Shown: positions 49,874-63,477 of the stretch, piece by piece
Layout of the letters: each line of letters starts with the position of its first letter
How positions within the stretch are numbered: position 1 is the stretch's first letter
From: Tetrahymena elliotti 4EA
Lineage: Eukaryota; Ciliophora; Oligohymenophorea; Hymenostomatida; Tetrahymenidae
Direction: 5' to 3'
Length of the DNA stretch: 64,000 nt
Assembly (NCBI GenBank): GCA_000231825.2
Contig: JH720345.1
Location: 309,306 to 373,305 of the forward strand
Notes under the pieces: model-generated
The model's database searches: none
Told to the model about the DNA's origin: nothing
The model's input: only the letters and a program-made list of their open reading frames with translations
Position numbers and translations under genes: made by a program

Positions 49874-51747
49874 TCATTTGTTTAATTTTATGTCATATAT
49901 GGATTCTAAGGTTTTACTATCAATTGAGCGGATAATAATATTATTGTCGTCTTAAATTTCTAGTACTCCAAATCCGATGTTTGTTACTTCTGTGAGCGTA
50001 GCTTATTTTTACTTACTTTTATCAAAATCTTGACTATTGCTTGAAGGACTACTAAGGCTCATGGACATTTATAAATCAGATAAACTATCTTCGTCCATTT
50101 TGCTTGTACCACCATTTCCTTAGATAATGGTTAAAAATCCATCATATTTTGATATCACATTATCTTTACTAATTTTGTAGTTAGCAACTTCACCATTATT
50201 CATAGGTTTCATAACTTAAAATTTATGCTTGTGACCTGAGATGAATAAATCCACTTTATATTTATTTAAAACTACATCGAATTCTGCATAGTCTTTGGCA
50301 AAATCTTTGCAATCAGAACCTTTACAGTAAATCATTTTATGGCCAAAAACAACAATCCAAGGAGTTACTGAACGATCTACTTTTTAAAGATCTTATTCTA
50401 CCCATTAAAGCATTTTTTTCTAGTTTTCTGGGTTTGGGGTGCTAACTTAGTCATTGTAATAATGAAGATTCAGATTCAAAAAGTGAGTATTTCCTATTGA
50501 TAAAAATATATAAACAATTCGTTCATAAAGTAAGTTAAATTTTGTCTATGCAACATAATTAATCTAAATTCGCTCCAAATAGTAAATCCCTTTGAAGAGA
50601 TATTAAAAGCGAGAATTGTAATAAAAGATTTATGGGAAGCAAAATTATGAAGGAGAGCTGTAAAATAATTGTGAATTGTAAATAATAGATCTTTTTAATT
50701 AAATTTTTTAAAATGCGTAATCTGATTATTGTTTTTGTAAGTATAATCAAATAAGAAATTGGTAAAAACAATTGATCCACCACCAAAACATCAATCACCC
50801 ACCCTTTAAAGTAAAAAATTAAATAATCATTCACTTATTTGGGTATAATTTCATTGGTGGACGATTTTTCACCTAAATTATTTGCAATGTTTTGTTTCAT
50901 TTTGTTCCATTATAATTAAGCTATTTATGTGTTTACCTATGTTAAAGGAATAGTAGTTGTTCTAATTTTTGTCAAAAAATGGCATATGGAACTTTTGATT
51001 AAAGAATTAAAAATTAAAGTTGTCTTCATGATTGCCTGCAGTGATAGCCATTGGTGAAGCTGTATTGATTCTAGTGAGAGCATTAATATATTCATCACCA
51101 ACAGTACCATTATTTTGATAGAATTCATATCCATAGTCTCCACAGAAAATAAAGGCATCAAAGTTTTCTTTCTATTGAATCTTATAAACAGCATTTACAG
51201 TAATCTAACCAGCATCACTTAAGTCATTATCACCAAAAAAGATCAACTTTAAAGGAGTAGTTACCTTTTTGGGGGCAGGTATTTAAGATAAAAAGTTTGC
51301 TTTAAATCCACCATTACTAGCTTTTGAAAGGATAGGCATTTTAGAAGTGTAAAACTCAGTACATAACTGTTGTAAAGCTGCATCACCACACAAAGCATAT
51401 GTAAAATTGGTTTATGGATCAGCTGCTACTTTAATAGTGTGAATGTATTGATTATAAATAACCTTTTCACATCTCTTTTTATTGTGACAAAAAGTATCAT
51501 TCCAATCAGAATGGATTGTGGGTATCTTATTTGTCTAGAGTACTTGGCCTTTAAGAACGATACCAGACTTTTCGCACTCAGAATCTGTCTAATACATAAT
51601 TGTTGCAGTATAGGGAGAGCTTGAATCAGCATACTTATCACCAATAAGTAAGCGGATTATTCTAGGTTGACACTCATTACTTTAAGCTTCAGTTAGGTGA
51701 GAAGCTAAGGCAATTATGAATACACAAAGAATAATTTTTTTCTACAT
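49874..51747 (-). CDS. Secreted metallophosphoesterase, purple-acid-phosphatase-like, copy A
   Basis: Two exons (51747-50937 and 50493-49874; intron 443 nt) give 476 aa. A signal peptide covers about residues 1-21 (MQKKIILCVFIIALASHLTEA). The calcineurin-like metal site is complete: FFGDND (motif I Asp), FCGDYGYEFY (motif II), TAGNHEDN (motif III), VVFGHKMIYC (motif IV His) and FISGHKHKF (motif V). The order and spacing, and an N-terminal beta-type region, fit the purple acid phosphatase branch, which hydrolyses phosphate monoesters with two metal ions. The C-terminus is Ser/Asp/Lys-rich and then ends without a hydrophobic tail, so it should be soluble and secreted or vacuolar. The paralog at 57.3-59.1 kb has an intron at the matching place, just after YYSFNI or NSFTL. 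Confidence 0.9.
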
Positions 51748-54019
51748 TAATCTTATTGAGTTGAGGTATTTTTACTTAATTTATTGATTATTAATTATTT
51801 TAATTCACAATCGCTAATTTTTATGAATAAAATTTTGTATATATGTATTTATAACTATTGATTTCAAATAAAAACTTGAATTACGTAATCATGATAATTA
51901 GTAATCTAAATATCTAATAAATACTATCGTTTTACAGGTAAAATTTAATACCTTACTAAAAAATAAACTTGCACATTAGTACATAAAATAAATTTTTAAA
52001 ATGTATCCAAATTTTATATTTATTTTAAATTAAGTCAATAAAAAAGTAGGATGAGATATTTTTTTGATTTTATTATATTGCTTTTGTTGGTTGGCATTAT
52101 TTTCAACATTTAATTTTTCAATTAAATTTGATTGGATATTTTATTTATTTATTTTAATTTCTCTAAATAGATTAAAAGACACTTTTATTTTATTTTTAAA
52201 TGTAAAATAAAAAATTAAAGATGAAAACTATTTAAAAACTGAAAAATAATAAACAAAGATAATTATTGTTTTGAGAAGAAAGATTTTTATTGTTTTATTA
52301 CATGTATTTTTCTTTTATTTCAATCGTTTACAGTTTCTATATTTTAATTTGTATCTATAATTTTAAATCTCTCAATTTGTAGCTATTATTTACAATTAGT
52401 AACTTTAAAATGATTTTTATAAAATAACTAATTTCATCTCCTTCAAATATTATTAATTATGCTAAGTAAAACTTATCTGCTTAATGTTGTTAAAAAGGTT
52501 AATTTTTTAGATCAATTTTGATTTTTAATAAGTATTTATTTTATAGATATCATCATTTCTTTTAACATTTTGTGTTGACTTAATTTTCTTTATTTCTAAA
52601 TTTTCTATTTTATAAATTTATTCAGAATTCTTTTATTTACTTTTTTAAAAAATTATATTGAAAATTCTTTTATTTATTTATTCATTTTTATTGAAATTTG
52701 ATTGAAGGGATCAATTTTTCTATGAATTTATAATTTTTTATTTGAAAATCACTATCATTTGTTTGATTATTAAATCTCAAAATTCAACAAATTTACTTAA
52801 TTGAGAGTAGTACTTGCTCTATCTTTTATATAAAATTATTTATAATTCCTCGCATGAAATGATATTTATTCTGAGAGAAAAATCTGTATATATAGAATTA
52901 GGTATTAATGATATAGTTACTGGGTAAAAATTAGGACAATTTTATCAATTTTTTATTTAAAATTAATAAAAATTTAAGATAAAATTATTTGTGATATTTA
53001 TTTTTAAGTAATTTTTATTTTTTATTATTTTGTTAGAAATTATTTCATTTTTTCCATTTACTTCTTAAATAATTTTTTTTCTTTGAAATTGAACTAATTA
53101 TTTGCTTTTAAAAAATTGATGTTCAAAATGTTTTTCACTTATCAAGAATATATGAATTAATTTTTTAATAATCTAATGGAAGTAAATAATTGCCTTTTAG
53201 TGGTCAATAAAATTTTGTTATAAAATCAAAATTAAAACTGAGAAAATAAAAAATATTGATGATGAAAATTTATTTACTTCAATCAATTTTTTATTAATCA
53301 TTTAAATTAATATTTTGTATAATTAGCAAACAGTTTTAGTTAATTATTTAGAAAAAGTTATATTAATATTTTTTAAACTAAATTTCAGAATTTTATAAAT
53401 TTATTTATTTGAGATAGTAAAATTTTATAAAAATAAAAAAATTAGTTTTATTTTTTGTTTGTTAATTAATGTTGATTATTTTTTCATCTTTTAAAAATTT
53501 AAATGGAGGTAATATTTAAATACATTTAGTACTTATATGTTAGAAAGTTAAGCAAAAACCCCTAAAATAAAATTTATTATTTTTAGAAATCTAGGATAAT
53601 AATTAATTTTACACTAATCTGTTTTAGACTAAATTCATTTAACCCAAAAATTAGAAGAATTCATATAAAGATTATAAAGTTTGATTGGTAACAACCTTTT
53701 GATAAATTAGCTATTTTTTTACATGTCTTTATTGTGTTTAATGTTATTTTTTATATCAGATTGCTGGATGGGTTTTTATATTAGAATGTTAATGAATATT
53801 TTTAGAGATTGAAAAATTAATATAGATAGACTTATCAAAAATTCTATTCACAGTAACTCAATTCAATCAGTAATAATTAATATTAATCAAATTATAATAA
53901 TTAATACTTTGTAAAATACACCTAATATAGATATTTTATAAGGTTAACTCACTACTTTAAAGAAGAAAATAACTCTTATTTCACTAAAATCTAAAAGTTT
54001 TTTTAAATTGTTTTCTTTC
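51748..54019. other. Longest intergenic region, no gene seen
   Basis: About 2.3 kb of nearly pure A/T between divergent genes, with no exon-like patch on either strand. The last 80 bp before 54020 are less biased and are probably the 5' UTR of the TBC gene. Confidence 0.6.
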
Positions 54020-56149
54020 ATGGGTTGTGCAAATGAAAAAGAATGCAAAAAATAAATTCAAGCCGAATCTTGTGATGTTCTTGAAAGGAAATTAAATAAT
54101 ATTTCAAATGAAGAAACAGATGTTTACCCTGATAATAAAAAAATAAAATATTATGATATTGACTCTCATTATCGTAGCGGCTCCATCAAATCAGAGATAG
54201 ATGATAGCTTTTCATTTATTCTTTTCAAGAATTTAATTAAAAATAACAACTCAGCAAATAATTCTAAGATTAGACAAGTTGAGACCTTTGATTAAGGATT
54301 GAATATAGGCTAATACTTATACGTTGAAGATGAATTGGAATAATTTGATTAAAAAAGAACTAAATCTTTTAATCCTGATGAATGGAAGAAAAAATTTGAG
54401 GAAGAATCAAAAGAAGAAATGGATTAGGAAAGTTTGAATGATTTTTTAGCCAAATATATGTCACAATACTACAAGAAGAATAAAAAAAAGTACGATTAAA
54501 AACTAAAATTTGGTCCAAATTAATAAATACGCTGGTACTGTTGGAAAACAAAGCTATTAAATGATGAAGAATTCTAGTAGTATTTTTAGTTCAAGGTGGA
54601 TAATATATATGAGTATTTACTCTGCCCCTTCTTGTACAAAAATGAATAAAACTAATTCTATGAAAATAACATGTACTAAATTGTTAAAGATATAACTAGA
54701 ACTTTCCCAGAGATGAAATTTTTTGAGGATAAGTAAATGGGACAAGACTAACTGAAGAGAACTCTTATGGCTACATCTAATTTATTTAGACAGGTAATTA
54801 ATAGGCTTTATATAGTGATTATTTATCATTACATTTAAAAACACTCACAATTTCGATACAATTTTCTCTTATAAATTATCTTATTAAATCAATTGTTGTT
54901 GATAACTTTTTGAGGATTGTATCCTAGTAACTAAAGTTTACTTGAAAAAAAGAGAAAATTTAAAAAGATTTAGCAAAATTTCAATCTATAACATTTTAAT
55001 TTAAGATTCTCTCTTATTTTTATGAATTTGTTTTTAATTTATTAAGTATTTTTGTTAATTGATGGATTAGTCTTATTGATTCCCTTATTAATTAATATTG
55101 ACTCTCTTGCTTTACCTTAACAACCCAAAAGTATTACTAACTATTAATTTTCTATTTCTTAAGACAGGCAAATGATTTAATTTGAAACACAATCAATCAA
55201 TTACAAAAACTATAAAAATATTCTTCTATTTATAAAATTTTCTATTTCCCAAATAGTTTGAATTAAAAAAGCTTATCTTAAACACGTATCTAACAGAATT
55301 TAATATAATTCATGATTTAACAGAAATTTTATTATTATTTTGGCTATTAAATAGGTAGGATATTGCTAAGGAATGAATTTCATAATGGGAATGCTTTTAC
55401 TTGTTAGCGGAGGTGACGAATCTTCAGCATTTGATTGCTTTATTAGTCTCTCTTTCAGACCTGAGTTTATGCTTGTTGGATTATTTGAAAATGGATTTCC
55501 TATGTTAAGATTTTTAGAATTTGTATTTGAAGACATATTTAAGAACAATATGCCTAATTTATATAAGCACTTCTAAGATTAAGAAATAGCTAATACCATT
55601 TGGATAACAAAATGGCTTATGACTATGTATTTGTATAGCTTCCCATTAAATAAATGTATCCGTATTATGGACTATGTGATAAGCTCTAATATTTTTGCTT
55701 TAATTTTTGTAGCGTTAGAAATACTTTGTTAGTTCCAAGAGTAGCTCTTACAAATGGATTCCATGGATATTATTAACTTCTTCTCCAAAAAAATAAATAA
55801 AGTCGATGAAAGTGCATCCACTTAGACTAATCTACCATAACTCGATACAGTAGATATTGAATTAGTTATCTTAAACGCATAAAAGTATAAATTAAAGAGT
55901 AGTTAAATAAGGAAACTAGCGAATGAATGCAAAGAATTTGTTTCTGAAGAGTATGCATAACTAATTAACAAAGTAAATTATAATGAGCAAGACTCTGATT
56001 CTTTTGTTGTTAATTATGCAAGTGAAGTTAGTAACATAGTTTTCTTTGTTGAATATTTTACAATCAAAGACAAATAGGAAAAATAAAAGTATCTTGAAAA
56101 AATAAAATTCAAGTTTATCAATTAAGAAATAGTAAAAAGCTAAAAATGA
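54020..56149 (+). CDS. TBC-domain Rab GTPase-activating protein
   Basis: Two exons (54020-54793 and 55355-56149; intron 561 nt, phase 0) give 522 aa. The TBC domain spans about residues 165-420. It has IRWYCWK at its start, the arginine-finger motif IVKDITRTFP, then LKRTLMATSNLFRQ. The intron follows, and then VGYCQGMNFIMGMLLLVSGG, which holds the glutamine finger. Both catalytic fingers are present, so GAP activity on a Rab GTPase in vesicle traffic is expected; the target Rab is unknown. The N-terminus begins MGC, a pattern that can be N-myristoylated and palmitoylated, which would tether it to membranes. The C-terminal 100 residues are charged and helical. The splice joins the two halves of a domain whose order is well known, so the model is firm. 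Confidence 0.93.
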
Positions 56150-57262
56150 TATGAAATCACCTTCTAAAAAAGAGATTGAAATTATCGATTACAATAATTA
56201 GAAAAATTAATATGATCAACTACTATAATAAAAACTAAATATATACAAAAGAACATTATCATCAGAACTATAAATATTAACCAAACAATAAAATTTTTAA
56301 TTCCTTAATTGATTAATACTACTTTTAAATAAAATTTATATATTTAAATAAATATAAATACTTTTATATTATACATACTTTAATCTTATAACTCATACTT
56401 CTATTAAGAATATCAGCTAGCTATTAAAATTTACTATTACCTGTATTAATTAACCTAATGAAAAAATTTATCAAAATAATAGTAAAAAAAAACAAAAAAT
56501 TAACCAAATCCTAATTTATGATGAATAAAAAAATATAGAAAGCAAAATTTATAATTATTATTGATTTTAAAAGCATTTCTTTTAGATTGATTAATTACTG
56601 AATAAATTTTATTCTTCAGAAAATGGGTTACTTAACCTTTCATTTTGTTAAAAAAATTTTATCTTATTTAAATTTTAAGTTTTTAAAAAAATATGAATCA
56701 TTTATTTATTTGTTTAAAAAAAGAAAATAAGATTGTTTCAAAAGAGAATATATTTTTGATATTTATGTCATATGTGATTTTAAATTTTTGAGATTTCGAA
56801 ATGTTGTGACTATTTTGCTTTGCTATTTTTTTTGTATTTGCAATAAAGCTAAATATAACTTTAATATTTATATTAAATTAAAATTATTTTTAGCTGATAA
56901 TTTCTTTGACTAGACTAGCTCTTAATTCTAAATTTGTTTTTAATAATGAGACTAAGTCACTTGTACTTTTATTTAAAACTTAGCTTCTTAATTTTATTAT
57001 TTGTATAAAATATTTTAAAATATAATAAATAAAAATATTGAACTGTTATTATTTATGATTGAATTTAAATTGAATGTTATTTTTGTTTGTTTATTTACAA
57101 TTTTACCTTTTTATATATTTTCTTAATTTAAAATATTTAAGATTTGGTTATGAATAAATTTAATAAAAATTTAATTTTAATTTTTTCATGTAAAATTTGA
57201 TAAAGAAATAACAAATAAAGATATGTAATATATTTTTTTAATTTTAGAATAAGCTTTCTACT
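56150..57262. other. Intergenic between convergent genes
   Basis: AT-rich 3' regions of the TBC gene and the second phosphoesterase; nothing else seen. Confidence 0.6.
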
Positions 57263-59108
57263 TCAAAAAGCTGCTAATAAAGCTAATATAATCGCTAAAG
57301 AAAAGCTGATAAGATTGCTGTAAGTTTCAGCACTACTTGATTGATGCTAAGACATAATGTTGAATGTAACTAATTCTTTTTTGTTTATAGCATCATAAGA
57401 TATGTATTTTAGACTTGTCTAGTTCTAAACATGGATGTATCCATAACCATAGTTATTAGAATTAAAGTAAAGACTAGCCTTTTTTAAGTCAGAGGCAAGA
57501 TCTAATATTCTACTATTAGATGGAGGAGGAGTAGCGGGAATATAACAACCACCATTACCTTAAATAATAGTGATATATCCCTTACCCTTCTTGATATTAA
57601 ATTCGTCAGCAGAAATAGTTGTATTTTTGTAATCTTAGAGTTGATTATGAGCCATAGGAGCCATAACTTAGTTATAGTGTTGATGTCCTACTATGAATAA
57701 ATCAACACCATATTAATTCAAAACAGTATCAATAGGTAAAAATTGTTAAGCATATCCAATACATTCTTTATTATTAGCATAATTTGGATCATAGCAGTAG
57801 TTTAACTTGTGGCCTACAGCAATAATCCATGGAACGTATTTTCTCTAAGATGGTTAAGAAGCAGCAGAAAGATCCATCTTCAACCATTTAAGCATTTTAG
57901 CTTTTTCATCATCAGTTGTGATAGAATAGAAATGCAAGTTGATGTGAACAAAATGGACCAATCCTATTTTACATTAAAAATAAATTTTGTTTGAAATTTA
58001 TAAATCATTCTAATAGAAAGCTAAATATTAAAATTATATTCTTTAGAAAATATTTTCTCATTATCTTATTGTATTATGATGATTTTTTTATTATTAGACT
58101 AAAATTATATTCATTTTAAAATATCATTTAAAGGAAATAGAGTCTTTATCATTTTTATCTATAAAAGAAAATCAATTCAAAAATATTAATCAATTTCTTG
58201 ATATTTAAAAAAATCTTGGACTCTTAAATAAATTCATGAGTCAAGTAAGAATTTAGGTTTAAATTTCTGAAAATCTACTTAAATAATTTCAATAGAAAAC
58301 TAATAAAAGAAAATGAATAAAAGTATTGTTTACCTAATGTGAATGAGTTGTAATAATTGAAAGTCTTATTATAACCAGGTAAGAAAAACTTAGAGTTGAA
58401 AATAGTAAAATTCAAATTGTCTTCATGATTGCCTGGTGTCATTGCTAAAGGATAGCTAAAAGAAAGAGGAGCTAATTATTCAACATATTAATCTCCCTTT
58501 TCGCCATTATTTTGGTAGAATTCGTAAGCATAGTCTCCAAGGAAAATCATAGCATCAAATTTGTTATTTTAAGTGTTAGCATTGAGAGATTATAAAACAG
58601 CGGTACCATTTTAAGTGAGATCTTAATCTCCAAAAAACATGAACTTAATTTAATTTTGATTATATTTAATATCAGTTGGAGCAGATTTGGGCAAGGTAAA
58701 AGTATACTTAGTAGCAAAAATAGTAGTTTCATCATCTTTGTTTCCTTAAATTTAAACTGTGTATTCCTTTTATATTTCTGCCATAAGTTAAATCACTTAA
58801 GTATATTTTTGATATTTAACTTGTTCTTCATTCTTACCATTGTGACTTAATTTAGCATCAACTTTTTGGAGTACAGGATCGATTACTACAAAATTAAAAG
58901 ATGGAGCATCTTTATCGAAATTTAAAGTAGCAGTTCCTTTGCATTCATCTTAAGTTTCAAATACAATTAATGCAGTTACTTTGCTAGTCTGACTATAATA
59001 TGCATCACCAATAAGTAATCTGGGTAGAGTAACTTAACAATTTGGATTATCTGCCGATAAAGCAACAGCAAACAGAGCGAAAAAAGCTAAAATATAAACA
59101 CTTTTCAT
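57263..59108 (-). CDS. Metallophosphoesterase, purple-acid-phosphatase-like, copy B, probably GPI-anchored
   Basis: Two exons (59108-58334 and 57963-57263; intron 370 nt) give 491 aa. A signal peptide (MKSVYILAFFALFAVALSA) opens the protein. Metal-site motifs are FFGDQD, FLGDYAYEFY, TPGNHEDN, IAVGHKLNYC and FIVGHQHYN, all with the expected Asp, Asn and His ligands. The C-terminus ends in a short Ser-rich spacer (QSSSAETYSN) and a 15-residue hydrophobic tail that stops at TGA. This is the layout of a GPI-attachment signal, so it is probably held on the outer cell surface or in a vacuole lumen. This differs from copy A, which lacks the tail. The intron position matches copy A, so they are paralogs, now separated by the TBC gene and well diverged. 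Confidence 0.9.
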
Positions 59109-60493
59109 TCTATCTTTTTTGTTTATTCCTATTTCTAATTTTTTTAATTAAATTAATGTTTATCAGGTATTTGTATTCATAAATAAATAAATAATTATCT
59201 AATTTAGTATGCAGATATTAAACCTTTGTAAAAAATGTCATTTATCCATAACAAACATCTTCACAAAAATTTTTTGTAATAAAGAAAACTTTGAGAAGTT
59301 ATTTAGAAAGGTTTAATTGCCATTCATTTTAAATTAGACAATAATTTAAGGACTATTTTTAAATGATGTTGATAGAGTAAAGTTAATTACAATATAAACT
59401 TTTACTCAAGTTTAAAAAAATTAAATTTAAGGATTGCTTAATAATTTTATCAAATAAATTATATCATGAACAAACAAACATTCGATGACTTGAGTAAGTT
59501 TTATTTTTAAAAATTTTAGAAATTTGAAAAGAATTATTCTCAAACTTTGGAAAATGTTGAAAAGAAATTTCAAAAGAATTTAAGATTAGTTCATATTATA
59601 CTTATCTAATTTTACTAATAAAAATAAATCAATTATTCTTATAGACATATATATTTCAGCAATAAACAATTATTGTTGTTTAATAAAGATAAAATTCATC
59701 ATATTTTTCTAAAAAAATAAAATAAAATATATCTATCATTAAAACACTTAATTAGTAAAATCTGAATTTCTTCCTCTGGAAGCATCTTAAATTTTAACCT
59801 TTAATTTAAATTTATTTATTCTTAAATAAATTTAGAAAAAATGTTTAAATTAAGCACTAATAATTTTAAAAACAAATTTCTTTAAATAGCTATGATTTTA
59901 CTAAAATTTGATAAAATTCATTGTTTAAAAAACATTATTAAAAATTAGGTGATTCTAACCTCAATTTTATTTAATTATTTTCATTTAAGATCATATAATT
60001 TTAAAATACTAAATAAATTTTCAATAAAATAGTTAAAAATTCATTAAACTATCTTTAATTAAATTATTTTTTTTTTAAATTATGATTTGTTTTTCTAAAT
60101 TAAAAATAAATAATTGTTAAAATTTTTACTAGTTTGTATGCAAAATTGCAAAGGAATCATAAGATAGATAAGGATTTTTTTATATAGAGGCTATTAAATG
60201 GGATTTATAATAAAATATTAGTAATTTATAATTTTGATAAATAAAAGATAATTTATTTTACAAATATGAAAAAAAATAATTTATCTGTTATCATTTATTT
60301 TATATAAAAAAAATTTAAAGTTAGAATTTTTGTTTGCTTTTCTTAATTAACAATCAATAATTCTGAAAATATTTAGTATTTCTAATGTAAAGCTACAGAT
60401 AATTATGCTAACTTATTCAACTTTGTTAATATTTTGTATGGTAATTTACAGATTAATTAAAATATCATATAACACTTTTAAATTAAATAGCAA
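59109..60493. other. Intergenic between divergent genes, no gene seen
   Basis: About 1.4 kb, AT-rich, must hold both promoters. No RNA gene or exon-like patch was seen. Confidence 0.6.
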
Positions 60494-63477
60494 ATGTCTA
60501 ATGAAAATCTATAAACTAGAAGCGATGAAAAAGAAAAGTCTTTAAGATTAAGGGAATTTGAATGGTATGAAGTAGAGACTAAAATAAGGTAATTTGTTTT
60601 TGAACTAGTTGAACCAAATATGAACAAGATGATCAAAGACAGATAAAAAGTAGATGGTTTTGAAGATTTATTAGATTAAATTTAATAGAAAATACAAATA
60701 TTTGATGAAACGTTAATATAAAATGAGCGTAGAATGAAGCTTTTTGATGAAGCTACAAAAAGATATAACAATTTGCACCAAGATCTAGGAAAAATTAAAA
60801 TTGATGTTAAAGAAAAGGGAGATAACATCGTTAAATCAAGTTAACATAATGAAATCTAATTCAAATAAATTCAAGGATAGATTAATGAATAATAATTACA
60901 GATTGAATCAAGTAATATGAATATTGAAGAATCCCTATAACAGATGAACAAATTTAAAGAGGAAGTCTAGCTTTTAATAGATAATTAGGCAAGTAAGTAA
61001 ACTAAGATAAAAGAAGAACTATAAACTTATATGGCAGAGTAGTTTTAAGTTTAAAAAGAAATCAAAGATAGCATAAATGTAATTTAATCTTCTTTAGGGT
61101 AAAAAGAAATCCACATAAAATAAAACACCGAATCAATAAATTAGCTTTAGAAAAGAATACTTTAGAGTGAGAATGATATATTTTGTATCAATAAAAAGTT
61201 AGAGGATATTCCAATCTTATAGTAAAAGGTTCAAGTAGCTGAAAAGCTTATTGACAAGCAATACCAAAATATATCTACACTTAGCAAATTTGTTGATTTG
61301 CATATTCCACTAAATACTTACACATAAATTACAGAATGCTTATTCTCTTGCATATCAAATGAATCATAAAAAAAGCTAGTTGATTTCGATGAAAAGCAAT
61401 TTAAAATACTTAATAATCGTTTACAATAAATAGAGACATAATAGCTTAACGAAAATAGCTAATAAAATTATGAAAAATAGACTATTCCTACTTCTGTAGA
61501 TTTCTCTTCAATTAATAATCTTTTCTAAGACAAAATGCAAGCAATCGTCAAAAGAAATGCAAAATTTTAAAAAATAAGTAAAATAATTTTTATAATTTGT
61601 CAAATATTTGAATTATTAAATTGAATATTTTAATTTATTTTAATCTAATTTACTTTTACTTTTTTAGGTTCTAATAGACAAAAACTAATGAAAAAATAGA
61701 ACTAAGAAGAAACATTACCAAGCTAAACAAAAGAAATTAATTAAAATGATATTTAGATCAATAGTTTCTATGAATCTAATTTAGATAAGAAACTTATGAT
61801 GGGTTAATAATAGGAAAATTCAATTAACATTACAGAGTAATCAGAAGGTCTTTTGAAATAATAAGATTTGAATAGTAATTATCATAATTACTAACCAGCT
61901 TAGCTGAAATCTTCAAATTAAATAAGTAATTAAAATAGCAGAAAAGATCAAAGGTATTTAGATAAATCTTCGAAAACTGAAAGAATGTCTCCATCTGAAG
62001 AAGAAATTTTAAGTGTAGAAGAAATTATAGCTCGAGAATTATCAAGTCCTTAATTCTAACAGAAATTAAGAGAATAGTTTAAATAATATTCATCAAAATT
62101 TGAGTCACAATAATAAGAATTTTAATTAAAGATAGATAAATTATTAGAGGAAAGAGAGGACTATTACTAAATTTAATATGATAGATGTTATGAAATGATA
62201 GAACAAGAATAGATTAAAATTAATAATATGAAATTAGGTTTATCTAGCACTATTGATGCCTAAAATGATAGTTTAAATACTATTTAGTAATGTCTTTAGT
62301 TAATTTAGTAGGCTAATCATATATTTGAATCAAATGTCTTCCACTTAAATTAGTACTGTACTATTATTACTCATATATTACTTTAGGATGAAAAAGATAA
62401 GAATTCGATTGGACTGTATGGCTATAGAGAAAGCCCATTAGATTAAAGTAAGAATTTTAATCATTTTAAATTTGTTTATTTATTTTCAAATTATAAATAG
62501 ATATTGGGCTTGAACATTAATTTAGTTAAAATGATAACCTAAGAGCAAATTAGAATAGTAGCTCAAAAGGATTGATAACTAATATACATTTTGATGAAAA
62601 ATGTATGAGTTGTTCAGGTTAATCAATTTAAATCAATTAATTATTTAAACTTGCTTGTTTGGCTTATAAGCCATAACCGGTATTGCTAGATAAAAAATAT
62701 TATTCAAGAATAGATTTACTAAAACTATGCTAAGATATATTATCAAGTATATGCATAGATTCTTCAAATAGTAAGAACCAGCCTCAAAAAATATATAAAA
62801 AGGTATTAAGACAATCAATTAAATTAGATAATGACTAAAAAGAAATAAACAAATAATAAATCAGTAATGAAACATACCTATAAGAGACATGTAGATCTTT
62901 AAATGAACCTAGTACTCTTCGTGTAGGAACTGCTAATACCTTAAGTTAAACCTTAGACTAAGCATGTTTTACTCATCGTCCTTCTCTCTTAAACTAATCA
63001 AATAACAACTTAGAAAATGAAATTAACATTTTTAATAACTCAGTGACTTCAAAAGAATAAAAAGAAAGTAATTATTACTAAATATAAGAGAATAATCCAA
63101 GAAATTAGTTAAAGTCTAGGGAATAAAATTGTTATTTAGATAATTCTTTTTCTCATGATGATAAGCTGAAAAGATTTTCTAGTTTGGATAGTAAATAAAT
63201 ATAAATTAATGAATTAAATAATATCTAATTTTCTTAGCCTCAAATGAAAGTCGTTACTAAACATAAAGTTAGAAAGATAATTTAAAATAAACCTAGTTCA
63301 TAAACACAATAATAGCATCATAATAACACTGATTAATTTTAATTTAATAGAACTTCTATTAATTTTACTAAAAGCTAATAAAATGATAAAGAAAAGGTGT
63401 CTTCTTTTGAAAAAAGAAGATAGTTTATAATGAAATAGAGTATTGTTTCTCTTAATAATTCACTCTTAAATAACTGA
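60494..63477 (+). CDS. Gln-rich coiled-coil protein, unrecognised
   Basis: Three exons (60494-61577, 61668-62447 and 62501-63477; introns 90 and 53 nt) give 946 aa. Residues about 25-340 form a long predicted coiled coil with heptad-like hydrophobics (LLDQIQQKIQIFDETLIQN, then LQKRILQSENDIFCINKKL). A second helical part follows at about 490-600 (FQLKIDKLLEEREDYYQ). The C-terminal third is low-complexity, rich in Ser, Asn and Gln, with basic patches. No membrane segment or enzyme motif is visible. I cannot name a family; structural or cytoskeletal proteins of ciliates often look like this, but that is only inference. The splice sites (GTAAAA/TTTTAG and GTAAGA/AATAG) keep frame. Confidence 0.82.

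Noticed and set aside
51748..54019. Hidden gene in the longest intergenic gap
   Set aside because: All six frames are dense in TGA and short of balanced codons; nothing exon-like.
55366..55548. Minus-strand frame opposite the TBC gene
   Set aside because: Antisense shadow of the conserved TBC exon; the plus strand has the GYCQG motif and a consistent frame.
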